Positions 8,092 to 16,861 of a DNA stretch of 64,000 nt are shown here, piece after piece. The position numbers were made by a program, and so were the translations under genes. The stretch's first letter is position 1. Each line of letters begins with the position of its first letter. The stretch lies in the NCBI GenBank assembly GCA_029564595.1, contig JAKQPS010000001.1, positions 1 through 64,000 of the forward strand. The letters run 5' to 3'. This DNA is from a bacterium. Lineage in GTDB: Bacteria; UBP15; UBA6099. The notes beneath the pieces were generated by a model. That model searched no databases and was not told the origin of the DNA. It was given only the letters and a program-made list of their open reading frames with translations.

Positions 8092-8859
8092 ATGAAGGTG
8101 GTGTTGACAAACGACGACGGATACGCCGCTCCGGGCATTCAGGCTCTGGCTGACGAATTCGCGTCGCGCGGAGACAAAGTGGCCATCGTCGCGCCGGAGC
8201 GCCAGCGCTCTGCCGCCAGCCACGCCGTCACCCTACATAAACCTCTGCGCGTCAAGCGCGTCCCCGAACTGGAAAAGGAAAATGTCGAGGTATATCACAC
8301 CAGCGGAACCCCGTCCGACAGCGCGATGATGGGCCTGCTGGAAATCATGCCGGACGCCGACATACTCGTTTCCGGAATCAACAACGGGCCGAACCTCGGC
8401 GAAGACGTGCTGTACTCCGGCACAGTGGCGGGGGCGATGGAAGGCGCGCTCATCGGCGTCCGCTCCATTTCCGTCTCTATGGCCGAATACGATATCGACG
8501 GGTACGCGCTCGCCGCCAAGTTCGCCGTCGGGCTGGCGCACAGGCTCGCCGCCTCCAGCCTACCCAAAAGAACCGTCCTGAACGTCAACGTTCCTTATGC
8601 GGATGTCGCGGACTACAAAGGCTTCCGCGTCGTCAGGCTCGGAACCCGCAAATACGAGGACGTGCTGCAGAAACGCTCCGACCCGCGCGGTCAGACATAC
8701 TTCTGGATAACAGGCCGCCTCACCCGCGCCGAAGCAGAAGGAGACACCGACAACGCCGCCGTATCCGAAGGGTTTATCTCCGTCACCCCTCTGCTCCTCG
8801 ACTTCACCCACTACGCCATGCTCGACCAATGCTCCTTCCCCGACCCCATGAAAGATTGA
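8092..8859 (+). CDS. surE: 5'/3'-nucleotidase SurE
   Basis: 255 residues, the usual length. It starts MKVVLTNDDGYAAPGI with the NDDG metal-binding motif (residues 7-10), has the RQRSAASHAVTLHKPL segment with the metal-ligand Ser, and the SGINNGPNLGEDVLYSGTV segment with the metal-ligand Asn and the catalytic region. SurE hydrolyses nucleoside monophosphates and short polyphosphates in a divalent-metal-dependent way and is linked to stationary-phase survival. It overlaps no other gene and is coupled to the upstream FAD protein gene (one-base gap). Confidence 0.93.
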   Translation: MKVVLTNDDGYAAPGIQALADEFASRGDKVAIVAPERQRSAASHAVTLHKPLRVKRVPELEKENVEVYHTSGTPSDSAMMGLLEIMPDADILVSGINNGPNLGEDVLYSGTVAGAMEGALIGVRSISVSMAEYDIDGYALAAKFAVGLAHRLAASSLPKRTVLNVNVPYADVADYKGFRVVRLGTRKYEDVLQKRSDPRGQTYFWITGRLTRAEAEGDTDNAAVSEGFISVTPLLLDFTHYAMLDQCSFPDPMKD

Positions 8860-8862
8860 ACC

Positions 8863-9375
8863 CTAGTTTTTCCGTAAGTTTTTATCATTCTGTCTCGGTG
8901 CAATATATTTACGCTTTCTTTTGATGACATGACCGCACAGATAATACCCAAATAATAATATGGCGAAATCACATAATTGAAAAATAATAAACATATAAAA
9001 GTCTTTTAAGCGAACATCTTGATTTGGCAATGAGTGATTAATATATTTAAACAAACCTAGCAGGGTTGCAAAAACAAAGTAGATGAGCAAAGTCAGAAAT
9101 GGTTTAACGAAACTATATTTGCGTATTAAGTATCCAATAATAACCGCATTAATATAAATGACGCGGAACATAAAGGCTGGATGATAAGGATTAGTGTTAA
9201 ATGCCATAGACACTACATATTGAGTGGCTAATACTATAAATATTGTTAAATAATTCAAAGATATCGATAATAAGATCATCGCAGAGACAAGGAGGATGGT
9301 TTTTATTGTGTTCAGGAACATTGTTGTCAGGACGAGACTGTCGGCACATATTTGCTTATTCGCGGTTCTTGTCAT
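8863..9375 (-). CDS. AT-rich small membrane protein, function unknown
   Basis: Up to 170 residues, with about five transmembrane helices rich in Ile, Leu, Phe and Tyr, and a basic C-terminal tail (HVIKRKRKYIAPRQ). The start may be the Met at codon 19 (MFLNTIKTILL) rather than the first ATG. Its base composition is clearly more AT-rich than the genes to its left, and it is followed upstream by a 660-base repeat-filled gap, so it looks like recently acquired or fast-evolving DNA. It ends 3 bases from the convergent SurE gene. I recognise no family. Confidence 0.55.
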   Translation of the reverse strand: MTRTANKQICADSLVLTTMFLNTIKTILLVSAMILLSISLNYLTIFIVLATQYVVSMAFNTNPYHPAFMFRVIYINAVIIGYLIRKYSFVKPFLTLLIYFVFATLLGLFKYINHSLPNQDVRLKDFYMFIIFQLCDFAILLFGYYLCGHVIKRKRKYIAPRQNDKNLRKN

Positions 9376-9632
9376 TCTTGTTGCCCTTTACGTCTCTTAA
9401 ACTCTTTCAACATCGGCATAATCTGACAATAGTTTCGGCCTGACCACAAGTTTACCATGATATTGCCCGAAAACTTCGTCAATCACTAGCTCAGCGGTTA
9501 TGTTGCCATTATGATCTAAAGAAGGCGATTTGGCAACGGAGCTTAATAAGATTCTTTGCTATGGAGAACGGAGATGGCATCTGCACAGTGGCGAATTGAC
9601 GACGCCCATATTCATTATTTTTAGAAAATGGT

Positions 9633-9955
9633 TTCCCGCTTTCGCGGGAATGACGGCGGAAAAAAAGGAATGACGGCGGAAAAGAAAGTGAAATGACGGC
9701 GGGTTGGGTTGAAAATGGTTTCCCGCTTTCGCGGGAATGACGGCAAAAAAAGGGGAAAGGAATGACGTAAAAAGGAAAAAGGAGTGACGGCAAAAAGAAA
9801 TATGGAGTCACGGCAAAAAAAAAGGGAGTGACGGCAATGAATTATTTAGAACGACGGAAAAACAATAGGAAATGACGCAAGAAAGAAAATGAGGAATGAC
9901 GGCAACGGCACAAGTCAGTATGTGCCTAAACATAAAACAAGCAGTGACGGCCTGC
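9633..9955. repeat. Degenerate GAATGACGGC repeat block with two REP-like hairpins
   Basis: Two copies of AAAATGGTTTCCCGCTTTCG followed by CGGGAATGACGGC (9625 and 9712) are surrounded by about ten shorter units of the form GGAATGACGGC plus an A-rich spacer of 5-20 bases. The same hairpin recurs at 39037-39054. Such TTCCCGC-TTTC-GCGGGAA elements are known dispersed repeats in many bacterial genomes. Confidence 0.75.
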
Positions 9956-10024
9956 GATATATGTGAAAAACACAAGAGAAAAGTTGATATAGAAATAAGT
10001 ATTGTTTCAATGCTGGAAATGGTG

Positions 10025-10033
10025 TGATATAAT
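10025..10033 (+). promoter_or_regulatory. Extended -10 promoter of the response regulator
   Basis: TGATATAAT: a perfect TATAAT (10028-10033) with the TGN extension. No good -35 is seen, which is common for extended -10 promoters. Transcription would start near 10040, just after the ATG at 10036, so the ATG at 10063 is the better start of the gene. Confidence 0.6.
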
Positions 10034-10062
10034 ACATGAAACTTTTTGCAGACGGGCGAGCG

Positions 10063-11421
10063 ATGGCTGAAAAAATTCTTATAGTAGATGACAAACAATC
10101 AATTGTTGAGATTCTGGAGACGGCTCTTTCGGACGCGGGGTATGTTACGGACACTGCGATGTCGGGCGAGGAAGCTCTCAGCAAGCTGTCGGGCAACGGC
10201 TATGATCTGGCTCTGTGCGACGTTCGCCTGCCGGATATAGATGGGATGATGATTCTGGAGAAGGCGATGGCGGGGCCGAATCCGCCGTCGTTCGTGATGA
10301 TGACGGCTTACGGCTCTATCCAGAACGCCATCGAGAGCATGAAACTGGGCGCGGACGACTATGTGACCAAGCCGTTCAACTTGGACGAAATCCGGCAGGT
10401 TGTGAAGAAGAGCTTGGAGCGGGTCCGGCTGAAACGGGAAAACGTCAGCCTGAAGGAACAGCTCGGCAGGCGGTATGATTTTCCGGGCATCATCGGCAAG
10501 AGCAAACAGATGATGGAAGTTCTTGAGAAGGTGCGCCGTGTGGCTCCTTCGACGGCGACGGTGTTGATTACGGGGGATTCGGGCGTGGGCAAGGAACTGG
10601 TGGCGAGGGCGATTCACCAGAACAGTCCGAGGGCGTCGCAGAAGTTCGTGGCGCTCAACTGCGCGGCGATTCCCGAAAACCTGCTGGAAAGCGAGCTTTT
10701 CGGTCACGCGAAGGGGGCGTTCACGGGGGCGTTCGCCGAAAGGAAAGGGATGTTCGAGGAGGCGAACGGGGGCACTCTGCTGCTGGACGAGATTGCGGAA
10801 CTGCATCCGTCGCTTCAGGCGAAACTGCTGAGGACGCTGGACGACAATTTCATCCGGAGGGTGGGCGGCAACGCGAACATCCCTGTGGATGTGAGGTTGA
10901 TATGTTCGACTAACAGGAATCTGGCCGAGGACGTGGAGAAGAAGATTTTCAGGCTTGACCTGTATCATAGGATAAAAGTAGTGGAGATACACATAGCTCC
11001 GCTGAGGGACAGGAAGGAAGATATAATGCCGCTGGCGGAGCATTTTCTGTGCGAGTTGTGCGAGGAGCACGGGCTGCGGGCGGCGGGTTTTTCGCAGGAC
11101 GCGGTGAAGGCGATGCTGGCGCATCCGTGGGTGGGGAACGTCAGGGAGCTTGCGAACGCGATAGAGCAGGCGGCGCTGATGACGGAGGGGGACGAGATAA
11201 CGGCCGAGCGGCTGTCGTTCCTGAACGAGGAGAGATGCTCGGCGCTGAGCGCGCAGATTGCGGAAGGCGAGACCCTCAAGACGGCGATGGGAAAGATAGA
11301 GAAGGAAATCATAGCGCGCGCGCTGGAGCATACAGGCGGCAACCGCAAGGACACCGCAAAGAAGCTGGGTCTGAGCGAGCGGGCGCTTTACTACAAACTT
11401 GATGAATACGGGTTGAAGTAG
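10063..11421 (+). CDS. NtrC-family sigma-54 response regulator
   Basis: 452 residues from the ATG at 10063. The receiver domain (1-120) has the acidic pair D9-D10, phospho-acceptor D53 (CDVRLPD), the MMTAYG strand and the conserved Lys in VTKPF. The AAA+ sigma-54 activator domain (about 140-370) has Walker A GDSGVGKE, the ESELFGHAKGAFTGA loop that contacts sigma-54, Walker B GGTLLLDEI and the R-finger region. The C terminus is a Fis-type helix-turn-helix (GGNRKDTAKKLGLSERALYYKL). It activates sigma-54 promoters when phosphorylated. No histidine kinase is next to it, so it is an orphan in this window. The downstream lipoprotein gene begins 30 bases after its stop. Confidence 0.93.
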   Translation: MAEKILIVDDKQSIVEILETALSDAGYVTDTAMSGEEALSKLSGNGYDLALCDVRLPDIDGMMILEKAMAGPNPPSFVMMTAYGSIQNAIESMKLGADDYVTKPFNLDEIRQVVKKSLERVRLKRENVSLKEQLGRRYDFPGIIGKSKQMMEVLEKVRRVAPSTATVLITGDSGVGKELVARAIHQNSPRASQKFVALNCAAIPENLLESELFGHAKGAFTGAFAERKGMFEEANGGTLLLDEIAELHPSLQAKLLRTLDDNFIRRVGGNANIPVDVRLICSTNRNLAEDVEKKIFRLDLYHRIKVVEIHIAPLRDRKEDIMPLAEHFLCELCEEHGLRAAGFSQDAVKAMLAHPWVGNVRELANAIEQAALMTEGDEITAERLSFLNEERCSALSAQIAEGETLKTAMGKIEKEIIARALEHTGGNRKDTAKKLGLSERALYYKLDEYGLK

Positions 11422-11451
11422 AGGCGCGGGACGGCCGCGCCGGGAGGTCGC

Positions 11452-12651
11452 ATGAACAAATCGAAAATTGCCGCGCTGGTTGTCGTTCTCGCGCTCGCGC
11501 CGCTCGTTCTGTCGTCTTGCGGGGACAGGCTGGTGAAGGGTAACAACAAGGCGTGGATGGCCCTTTTCAACACGCCGCTGTCCACTCAGGACGAGCCGTG
11601 GAAGCTGGTCGAGGGGATACGGGCGTTCGGCCCCCGGTTCTCTGTTCCGGATTCGATAACAGCCGAAAGAGAACAGGCGATAGCGCTTGTGGCGGGCGGG
11701 ATCGCGAAAGGGCTGAAAGTTGAAAAAGACCCGATGGGGGCATACTTCGCGGCGGCGGACGGGTTCCCCGCGCCCGAAGATCACAGGGACCAGTTCATAG
11801 CGCGCCTGACGGGCGCCCCGACGGACCTCACGTTTTCTTTCATCACCAAGGTCGGAGAGCCGGTCCAGCTCGACTTGTTCGTGCGCCGCGCGATGACGTA
11901 CATCGACCCTTACTCGATGTCAGCTTCGGACGAGCTTGTGACCGGACAGTACGGAAACGAACTGGGATGGACGCTCGCCGCGTTCTCTCACTCGAACCTT
12001 CACAAAACCATTTGGCGCAACTACAAGAACCGGGACATGGGGATGGAAACGCTGTTGAGCGTGGCGATATCGAGGCCGGTCAACTGGGGTTCATACGAGG
12101 GGCTTATAGAGCAGGCGGGGATTGCGACGGCGCTCAGGACATATATGGTCAACATGCTTGACGAGGAGAAATCGCTGAGCGATGCGGAGCGCAAAAAGGA
12201 CGAATCCAAGAAGCGCGGCCCGGCTCCGGATATGCGCGGACTTGAACTTAAGGGTACATGGGACGGCGCGCGCAAACATGTCAACGGCGTGCTAGAAACC
12301 ATGCGGCAGAACCAGAACCCGGACGGAACATTCTCGGCGACATGGCATTCGGGCAAGCAACGGGCGGACAACGAGATGGACGCCGTGCTGTACACCGCGC
12401 TGGCGCTGGATTTCATGGGTTGGGCGATGTACGACGACGAACTGAGGGACGAGATGCCGAGGAAAGCGGCGAAGGCTCTTATCAAGTCGGTGGAGAAGCT
12501 TACCCCGGAGATACTGTCGGAAAACTATTTTGCGGCGGCGAGCGCCGGCCGCGCGCTCAGGCAGTACAACGACAGGCTGATAGCGTTGGGCGGGAAAGCC
12601 GCCAGATACAACCCTGAAGCGTCGCCGGACGATTCGGCGTGCTGCGATTGA
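11452..12651 (+). CDS. Lipoprotein with possible alpha-toroid repeats
   Basis: 399 residues. A signal peptide ends in a lipobox (VLSSCGD, Cys near residue 22), so the protein is lipid-anchored. Near residues 285-310 the motif NQNPDGTFS, followed by Trp/His and a long helical stretch, resembles the QNPDGSF repeat of prenyltransferase/terpene-cyclase alpha-toroid folds, but only one clear copy is seen, so this is tentative. A KKDESKKRGP linker precedes it. The gene has a strong GGAGGT ribosome site and follows the NtrC-type regulator by 30 bases, suggesting co-transcription. Confidence 0.6.
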   Translation: MNKSKIAALVVVLALAPLVLSSCGDRLVKGNNKAWMALFNTPLSTQDEPWKLVEGIRAFGPRFSVPDSITAEREQAIALVAGGIAKGLKVEKDPMGAYFAAADGFPAPEDHRDQFIARLTGAPTDLTFSFITKVGEPVQLDLFVRRAMTYIDPYSMSASDELVTGQYGNELGWTLAAFSHSNLHKTIWRNYKNRDMGMETLLSVAISRPVNWGSYEGLIEQAGIATALRTYMVNMLDEEKSLSDAERKKDESKKRGPAPDMRGLELKGTWDGARKHVNGVLETMRQNQNPDGTFSATWHSGKQRADNEMDAVLYTALALDFMGWAMYDDELRDEMPRKAAKALIKSVEKLTPEILSENYFAAASAGRALRQYNDRLIALGGKAARYNPEASPDDSACCD

Positions 12652-12664
12652 GCGCTAATCCGCC

Positions 12665-12690
12665 GGGTGGCGCTCACAAACAAGTTTGTG
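12665..12690 (+). repeat. GGTxGCGCT-palindrome repeat, left copy
   Basis: GGTGGCGCT followed by CACAAACAAGTTTGTG, a near-perfect palindrome. The right copy at 13205-13231 has CACAAACATGTTTGTG, a perfect palindrome. Confidence 0.7.
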
Positions 12691-12802
12691 CCGGTGTTCA
12701 TTCTTCAGCAATGAATGAAGGTTGAATAAAAAAAGGATTAAATCATGCTGATCAAAATAATGTATCCAGACGCTAGCGCTTTTGAATAGAGGAGGCATTA
12801 AT

Positions 12803-13076
12803 TTTGGAGTGCGGCGATTAATCGCCGCTTTAAACGCGAGCGGCGCGAACAAGCCGGGGAATTAATTCCTCGGCAAAAAACATAGTGATTGTGAATATGA
12901 AGACGGAGGCATAAGCTACAAGTGTTCGGAGTGGCGAAAAGAGGGTACAGGCATCGCAAAGACGCGCGCTGCCAGTCCCCATCGGCGGCGGCGGGAATCG
13001 GCGTTCCCGCCCTACACAGGGAGCCGGGAATGAATTCCCGTAAAGGCAAAGCGGCGATGAATCGCCGCACTCCAAA
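12803..13076. repeat. Palindrome-rich element with 29-bp terminal inverted repeats
   Basis: Left end TTTGGAGTGCGGCGATTAAT... (12803-12831) and right end (13048-13076) are inverted copies with one mismatch, and each is itself a palindrome around GCGGCGAT-ATCGCCGC. Inside are further palindromes: GCCGGGGAATT-AATTCCTCGGC (12853-12874), GGCGGGAA-TTCCCGCC (about 12989-13011) and CGGGAATGAATTCCCG (13025-13040). TTAA occurs just outside both ends. It has no coding capacity: MITE-like or a REP cluster. Confidence 0.7.
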
Positions 13077-13204
13077 TTAACGCATTGTTTTTTGGCTTGT
13101 CTTTAGGCAAATGCAGGAACTCGTTGTGGGGTGTAATTCAGTACTACACTGTCGGACAACAAAAGGACGGAAGAAAAACAGTTCAACACAAATTAGTAAA
13201 ACAA

Positions 13205-13231
13205 CGGGTAGCGCTCACAAACATGTTTGTG
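13205..13231 (+). repeat. GGTxGCGCT-palindrome repeat, right copy
   Basis: GGTAGCGCT plus CACAAACATGTTTGTG, a perfect 16-base palindrome. It pairs with the left copy at 12665-12690 in direct orientation. Confidence 0.7.
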
Positions 13232-13338
13232 CGTGAAAAACAGCACACTGATATGGGAAACGGCCCGTCTCCCGTCGGCAAAACGGGCAACCAAATAATT
13301 CGATATACGGCGACGAAAACGCCTGAGAGAGCGGCTGG

Positions 13339-14202
13339 ATGATAAAAATTGACGGCGATAAATGCAAGCGGGACAGCCTGTGCCTCAAGGCGTGCTGCGA
13401 GAACCACGTGTTCGTTCAGGACGCGCCCGGAGAGGTTCCGAGGGCGGAGAATCAGGGCGATTGTTCGTTGTGCGGCCACTGCGTGGCGGTGTGTCCGGGC
13501 GACGCGATTACTCATTCCGGAATGAACATGTCGGAGTTCAAGCCGGTGGACCTTTCCGCGTTCCCGACTCCTGAAGCGGCGGAGAATTTTTTGTTCTCGA
13601 TGCGCTCGGTGCGGCAGTATAAGAAGAAGGCCGTGCCGAAGGAAGACATCGACAGGCTGCTGGCGGCGGGGTCGAAGGCGGCGAGCGAGCACAACTCTCA
13701 GGACAGAAGGTTCTTCGTGTTGACGGACGCCGCGAAGATACACGAACTGTCGGGCAAGCTGACGGCGCATTACGGGATGCTGGCGAAAACGCTGAGGCCT
13801 CCGGTCATGAGCGCGATAGGCGTCTTTGCGCCCGGAATGAGGGACTACCTCGAAGGGTCGCTCCCCGATATGAAGCGGAAGGCCGTGGAGTTCGGGCCGG
13901 AAACGGACCCAATATTTCACAGCGCGCCGTGCCTCATTGTGATAACCTCGAAAAAAGCCAACATGCTGGGAAAAGACACGGCTCTGACGGCGCAGGAAAC
14001 GATAAGGGTTCTTGCGCACGCGATGGGGCTGGGCACATGCGTGAGCGGGTACGCCATCGGCGCGCCGTCCATAGTGTCGAAGGACTTGAAAATTCCGAGG
14101 GAACAAAAAATCCAGACAGTGTTCACGCTGGGATACCCGGCGCTCAAATACAGAAAAACCGTGGACAGAAGGCCGCCGCAGATGGACCGGGCGGAGAACT
14201 GA
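13339..14202 (+). CDS. Ferredoxin-nitroreductase fusion protein
   Basis: 287 residues. The N-terminal 60 residues resemble a two-[4Fe-4S] ferredoxin: CKRDSLCLKACCENHVF and CSLCGHCVAVCPGDAI. The second motif is canonical C-x2-C-x2-C-x3-C-P. The first is C-x5-C-x3-C, so that cluster may be atypical. From about residue 90 the nitroreductase fold begins (RSVRQYKKKAVPKEDIDRLL, with the FMN-contacting SxRx(Y/F)), then the AGSKAASEHNSQD segment, and near 225-250 the MGLGTCVSGY motif. Ferredoxin-linked nitroreductases pass electrons from reduced ferredoxin to flavin, probably on small quinones or nitro compounds, which fits anaerobic metabolism. The substrate is unknown. Next downstream is the YfhO-like gene, 54 bases away. 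Confidence 0.85.
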   Translation: MIKIDGDKCKRDSLCLKACCENHVFVQDAPGEVPRAENQGDCSLCGHCVAVCPGDAITHSGMNMSEFKPVDLSAFPTPEAAENFLFSMRSVRQYKKKAVPKEDIDRLLAAGSKAASEHNSQDRRFFVLTDAAKIHELSGKLTAHYGMLAKTLRPPVMSAIGVFAPGMRDYLEGSLPDMKRKAVEFGPETDPIFHSAPCLIVITSKKANMLGKDTALTAQETIRVLAHAMGLGTCVSGYAIGAPSIVSKDLKIPREQKIQTVFTLGYPALKYRKTVDRRPPQMDRAEN

Positions 14203-14256
14203 CGCGGGGCCGCTCTCGCGGCATATTTACGAATTCGCGGCAATGAGGTTGCTTTC

Positions 14257-16650
14257 GTGACGGCGCAAAAAACGCGGGGTCCGGTTTTACTGTTTTTCCT
14301 TGTGATCTCGCTATGGTTTTTCCGGGGCGTGGCGTTTCGGGGCGAGAACTTCGTCGCTGCGGACGCCTTGGCCCGGCATGCGCCGTGGAGCGCGCCCGGA
14401 GGGGATGGCGCTCGCGCAAAAGTCGGCAATCCTGAACTTGAGGAATCCGCCACAGCGTTCTTCCCAGCGCATCTTCACGCGGCAAGGTGGATAGGCGAAG
14501 GGACGGTTCCGATGTGGAACCCGCACGCGATGTGCGGCGCGCCGTTCGCGACATCCGGAGAAGGCGGGATGTTCTATCCGCTGAACGCGCCGTTCTATCT
14601 GGCGGGCAAGGCGATAGAGGCGGTGAACTGGGGGGCGGTGGCGCATGTCGCGCTCGGAGGGCTGTTCGCGTTTTGCATGGGGCGCGCGCTGGGGATGGGG
14701 TTCCGGGCCGCCGCAGTGACGGGCGTCGTTTTCATGTTCAACGGGTGGCTGGCATCGAGGATGATGTCGCCGCATCTTTTGCGGGCCGGGGTGTGGCTGC
14801 CGCTGATGGTGTGCCTTTACGAGTTATCTCTCAAGAGGAAGAGAGCGGCGTTCGCCGTGTTGAGCGGAGTCGCCGGGGCGATGCCGTTTCTGGCGGCCAG
14901 TCCGCAGGTTGGCATGATGTCTCAACTGTTCGTCGCGTTGTACGCCGCGTTTAGATTTTTCACTTCGCCCGCGAAAAGCAAGGGTCTCGCGGCGGCGGCG
15001 TGGGTCGTGTCCGTGGTCGTGGCGGCGGGGATAGCTTCGGTTCAGACCATGCCGTCGGCGGACGCGATAATGAGGGCGGCGTCGCAGCCGGGAGCGCTGG
15101 CGGACGTGGTGATGTCTCCGTTTGACATAAAGCACCTAGCGATGGTGTTCGCGCCGGATGTGTTCGGCAACCCGGCGGCGGGCGGCTACCGCGGGGAAAT
15201 GGATTACATGACGATGTGCGCGTACGCGGGCGCGTTGCCTCTGATACTTGCCGCCGTTGCGGTTTTCCGGGGTTCGGGGCGGATAAGGTGGTATTTTGCG
15301 GGGGCCGCCGTCGTATCGGCGATTGTGGCTCTCGGTTCGCCAATCAGCATCATCGCGCTTATTATCCCGTGGCGGCACATGCCGCAGCCCCGCGAGGCGC
15401 TGTTCATATTCTCGTTCTGCGTTTCCGCTATGGCGGGTTTCGGATGGGCGGCTGCGGAGAAGGACGGAACATTCAAGGAGAGGGTGTCGGCGCTCGCGTT
15501 GCCAGTCATCGTGTGCGCGGCGGCGCTTGCGGCGTTTTTAGGCGCGGCTGCATTCGCTCCCGCAGGGGACGGAGCGGAGAGGGCGGGCGCGTTGGCGATA
15601 GCGTCAGGCGCGGCGAGGTGGGTAGCGTTCGCGGCGGCGGGCGCGGCTGTTCTGACAGCCGGTTTCTTCCGCGCGCCTTTCAGATGGATTCTCGCTGTGG
15701 CAATCATAATTTTGGACATAGGTCTTTGGGCGTCGTCGCTGAACCCGACGACCAAGCCGAGGGAGTTGTTTCCGCCGACAGCGGTGACGGACCTTCTTCA
15801 GGCGGACCGAAGCCTTTTCCGGATACACGGCGTCGGCGATCCGGATGTGTTCAAGCCGGACGCTGCGTCGGTTTACGGCCTGTTCGACATCAGGGGCAGG
15901 CTCGATGCGTCCACCGGGCGGTACGCGAAAATATTGGACGCGATATCGGAAGATTTTCGCGGAGCGGCTGACGCAACAGCGCCCGTTCCGATGGATGTGA
16001 TGCGATTTCGCGCTCCGATACTCAACCTGATGAATGTGAAGTACGCGATGTCCGAGGAATGGCCCGCCGACTACGACGACCCGCAGTTCAGGAGGATGAT
16101 AGCGAGGGACGCGCGGTTGACTATAAATGAAAGCGCGCTGCCTCGGTTTTTTATGGTGGACGATTGGCGCGCGCTGGACGGCCCTGATGAGGTGTTTGAA
16201 GCCATGATGTCAAGGGACTTCGACCCCGGCGCGGCAGTCCTTCTGGACTCGCGGGAATTCAGCGGCGGCGCGCTCCCGGCGCCATCGCCGCCTGCGGCGG
16301 CTCCCGACCGCATCGGAAGGGTTCCATTGCTGATAAAATACTTTTATTACAGCCCAGATTTAGTGTCGTTCATGGCGGTGGCGGGCAAGGCGGGGATGCT
16401 GGTCGCGTCAGAGGCGAACGCGCCCGGTTGGAAGGTCGCCGTCAACGGGCGTCCGGCCTCGATATACACCGCCAATTACGTGTTCCGCGCCGTTCCTCTG
16501 GAGGCGGGCGAAAACCATATCGTGTTCACATACAAGCCCGCGTCGGTTGCCATTGGGAGCGCCGTTTCGACCGCCGCGGCAGCCGCTTCTTTATTGGCTT
16601 TAATTGCTTTGCCGATGTTGCGTCCTGAACCCCGAACCAGAAAAAAATGA
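14257..16650 (+). CDS. YfhO-family polytopic membrane protein
   Basis: 797 residues from a GTG start. An N-terminal transmembrane helix is followed by FRGENFVAADAL and a large loop with the WNPHAMCGAPFATSGEG motif, then about ten membrane helices to residue 490. The remaining C-terminal part is a soluble periplasmic domain with a final helix (ALIALPML). This matches the architecture of YfhO-like proteins, which resemble GT-C glycosyltransferases and act in cell-envelope glycosylation in some bacteria. The donor and target are unknown here. Confidence 0.75.
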   Translation: MTAQKTRGPVLLFFLVISLWFFRGVAFRGENFVAADALARHAPWSAPGGDGARAKVGNPELEESATAFFPAHLHAARWIGEGTVPMWNPHAMCGAPFATSGEGGMFYPLNAPFYLAGKAIEAVNWGAVAHVALGGLFAFCMGRALGMGFRAAAVTGVVFMFNGWLASRMMSPHLLRAGVWLPLMVCLYELSLKRKRAAFAVLSGVAGAMPFLAASPQVGMMSQLFVALYAAFRFFTSPAKSKGLAAAAWVVSVVVAAGIASVQTMPSADAIMRAASQPGALADVVMSPFDIKHLAMVFAPDVFGNPAAGGYRGEMDYMTMCAYAGALPLILAAVAVFRGSGRIRWYFAGAAVVSAIVALGSPISIIALIIPWRHMPQPREALFIFSFCVSAMAGFGWAAAEKDGTFKERVSALALPVIVCAAALAAFLGAAAFAPAGDGAERAGALAIASGAARWVAFAAAGAAVLTAGFFRAPFRWILAVAIIILDIGLWASSLNPTTKPRELFPPTAVTDLLQADRSLFRIHGVGDPDVFKPDAASVYGLFDIRGRLDASTGRYAKILDAISEDFRGAADATAPVPMDVMRFRAPILNLMNVKYAMSEEWPADYDDPQFRRMIARDARLTINESALPRFFMVDDWRALDGPDEVFEAMMSRDFDPGAAVLLDSREFSGGALPAPSPPAAAPDRIGRVPLLIKYFYYSPDLVSFMAVAGKAGMLVASEANAPGWKVAVNGRPASIYTANYVFRAVPLEAGENHIVFTYKPASVAIGSAVSTAAAAASLLALIALPMLRPEPRTRKK

Positions 16651-16861
16651 TAGAAAAATATGGCAGCAAAAGAAGCCGGTTTTCCGTCGCGGAGTGGAGA
16701 ATCAGAGAAGGAAATGCGATTATGCGGTTATTTTTTATTTGAATAACAAATAGAAAATATTCGATATTCATAGAATGACAAAAATCACCTGAAATATATA
16801 CAAAGAATACAAATGTGATATATTTTATGCGCAGTTGAATATTCGTTTATGGAATGATGGA

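Larger units (their letters stand above)
9376..10062. other. Long intergenic region with REP-like repeats
   Basis: About 690 bases without a credible gene. It contains two copies of a TTCCCGCTTTCGCGGGAA hairpin (9633-9650, 9719-9736) and a degenerate series of GAATGACGGC-like units to about 9955, and ends with a strong extended -10 box for the response regulator. Short frames in it merely translate the repeats. Confidence 0.7.
12652..13338. other. 687-base intergenic region made of palindromic repeats
   Basis: No gene is visible. It holds two copies of a GCGCTCACAAACA palindrome-bearing repeat (12665-12690, 13205-13231) flanking a 274-base element with 29-base terminal inverted repeats (12803-13076). 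Confidence 0.75.

Noticed and set aside
9509-9811. Serine/Phe-rich minus-strand frame in the repeat region
   Set aside because: It only translates the REP-like hairpin repeats (RESGKPF type), a common spurious call.
9633-9955. Possible CRISPR array
   Set aside because: Units are degenerate, spacers are 5-20 bases and A-rich, and no cas gene is in the window.
10099-11784. 561-codon minus-strand frame opposite the NtrC gene
   Set aside because: Arg/His/Pro-rich translation with no domain; a shadow of the GC-rich sense gene.
13183-14106. 307-codon minus-strand frame opposite the ferredoxin-nitroreductase gene
   Set aside because: Arg/His-rich, no motif, opposite to a gene with clear domains.
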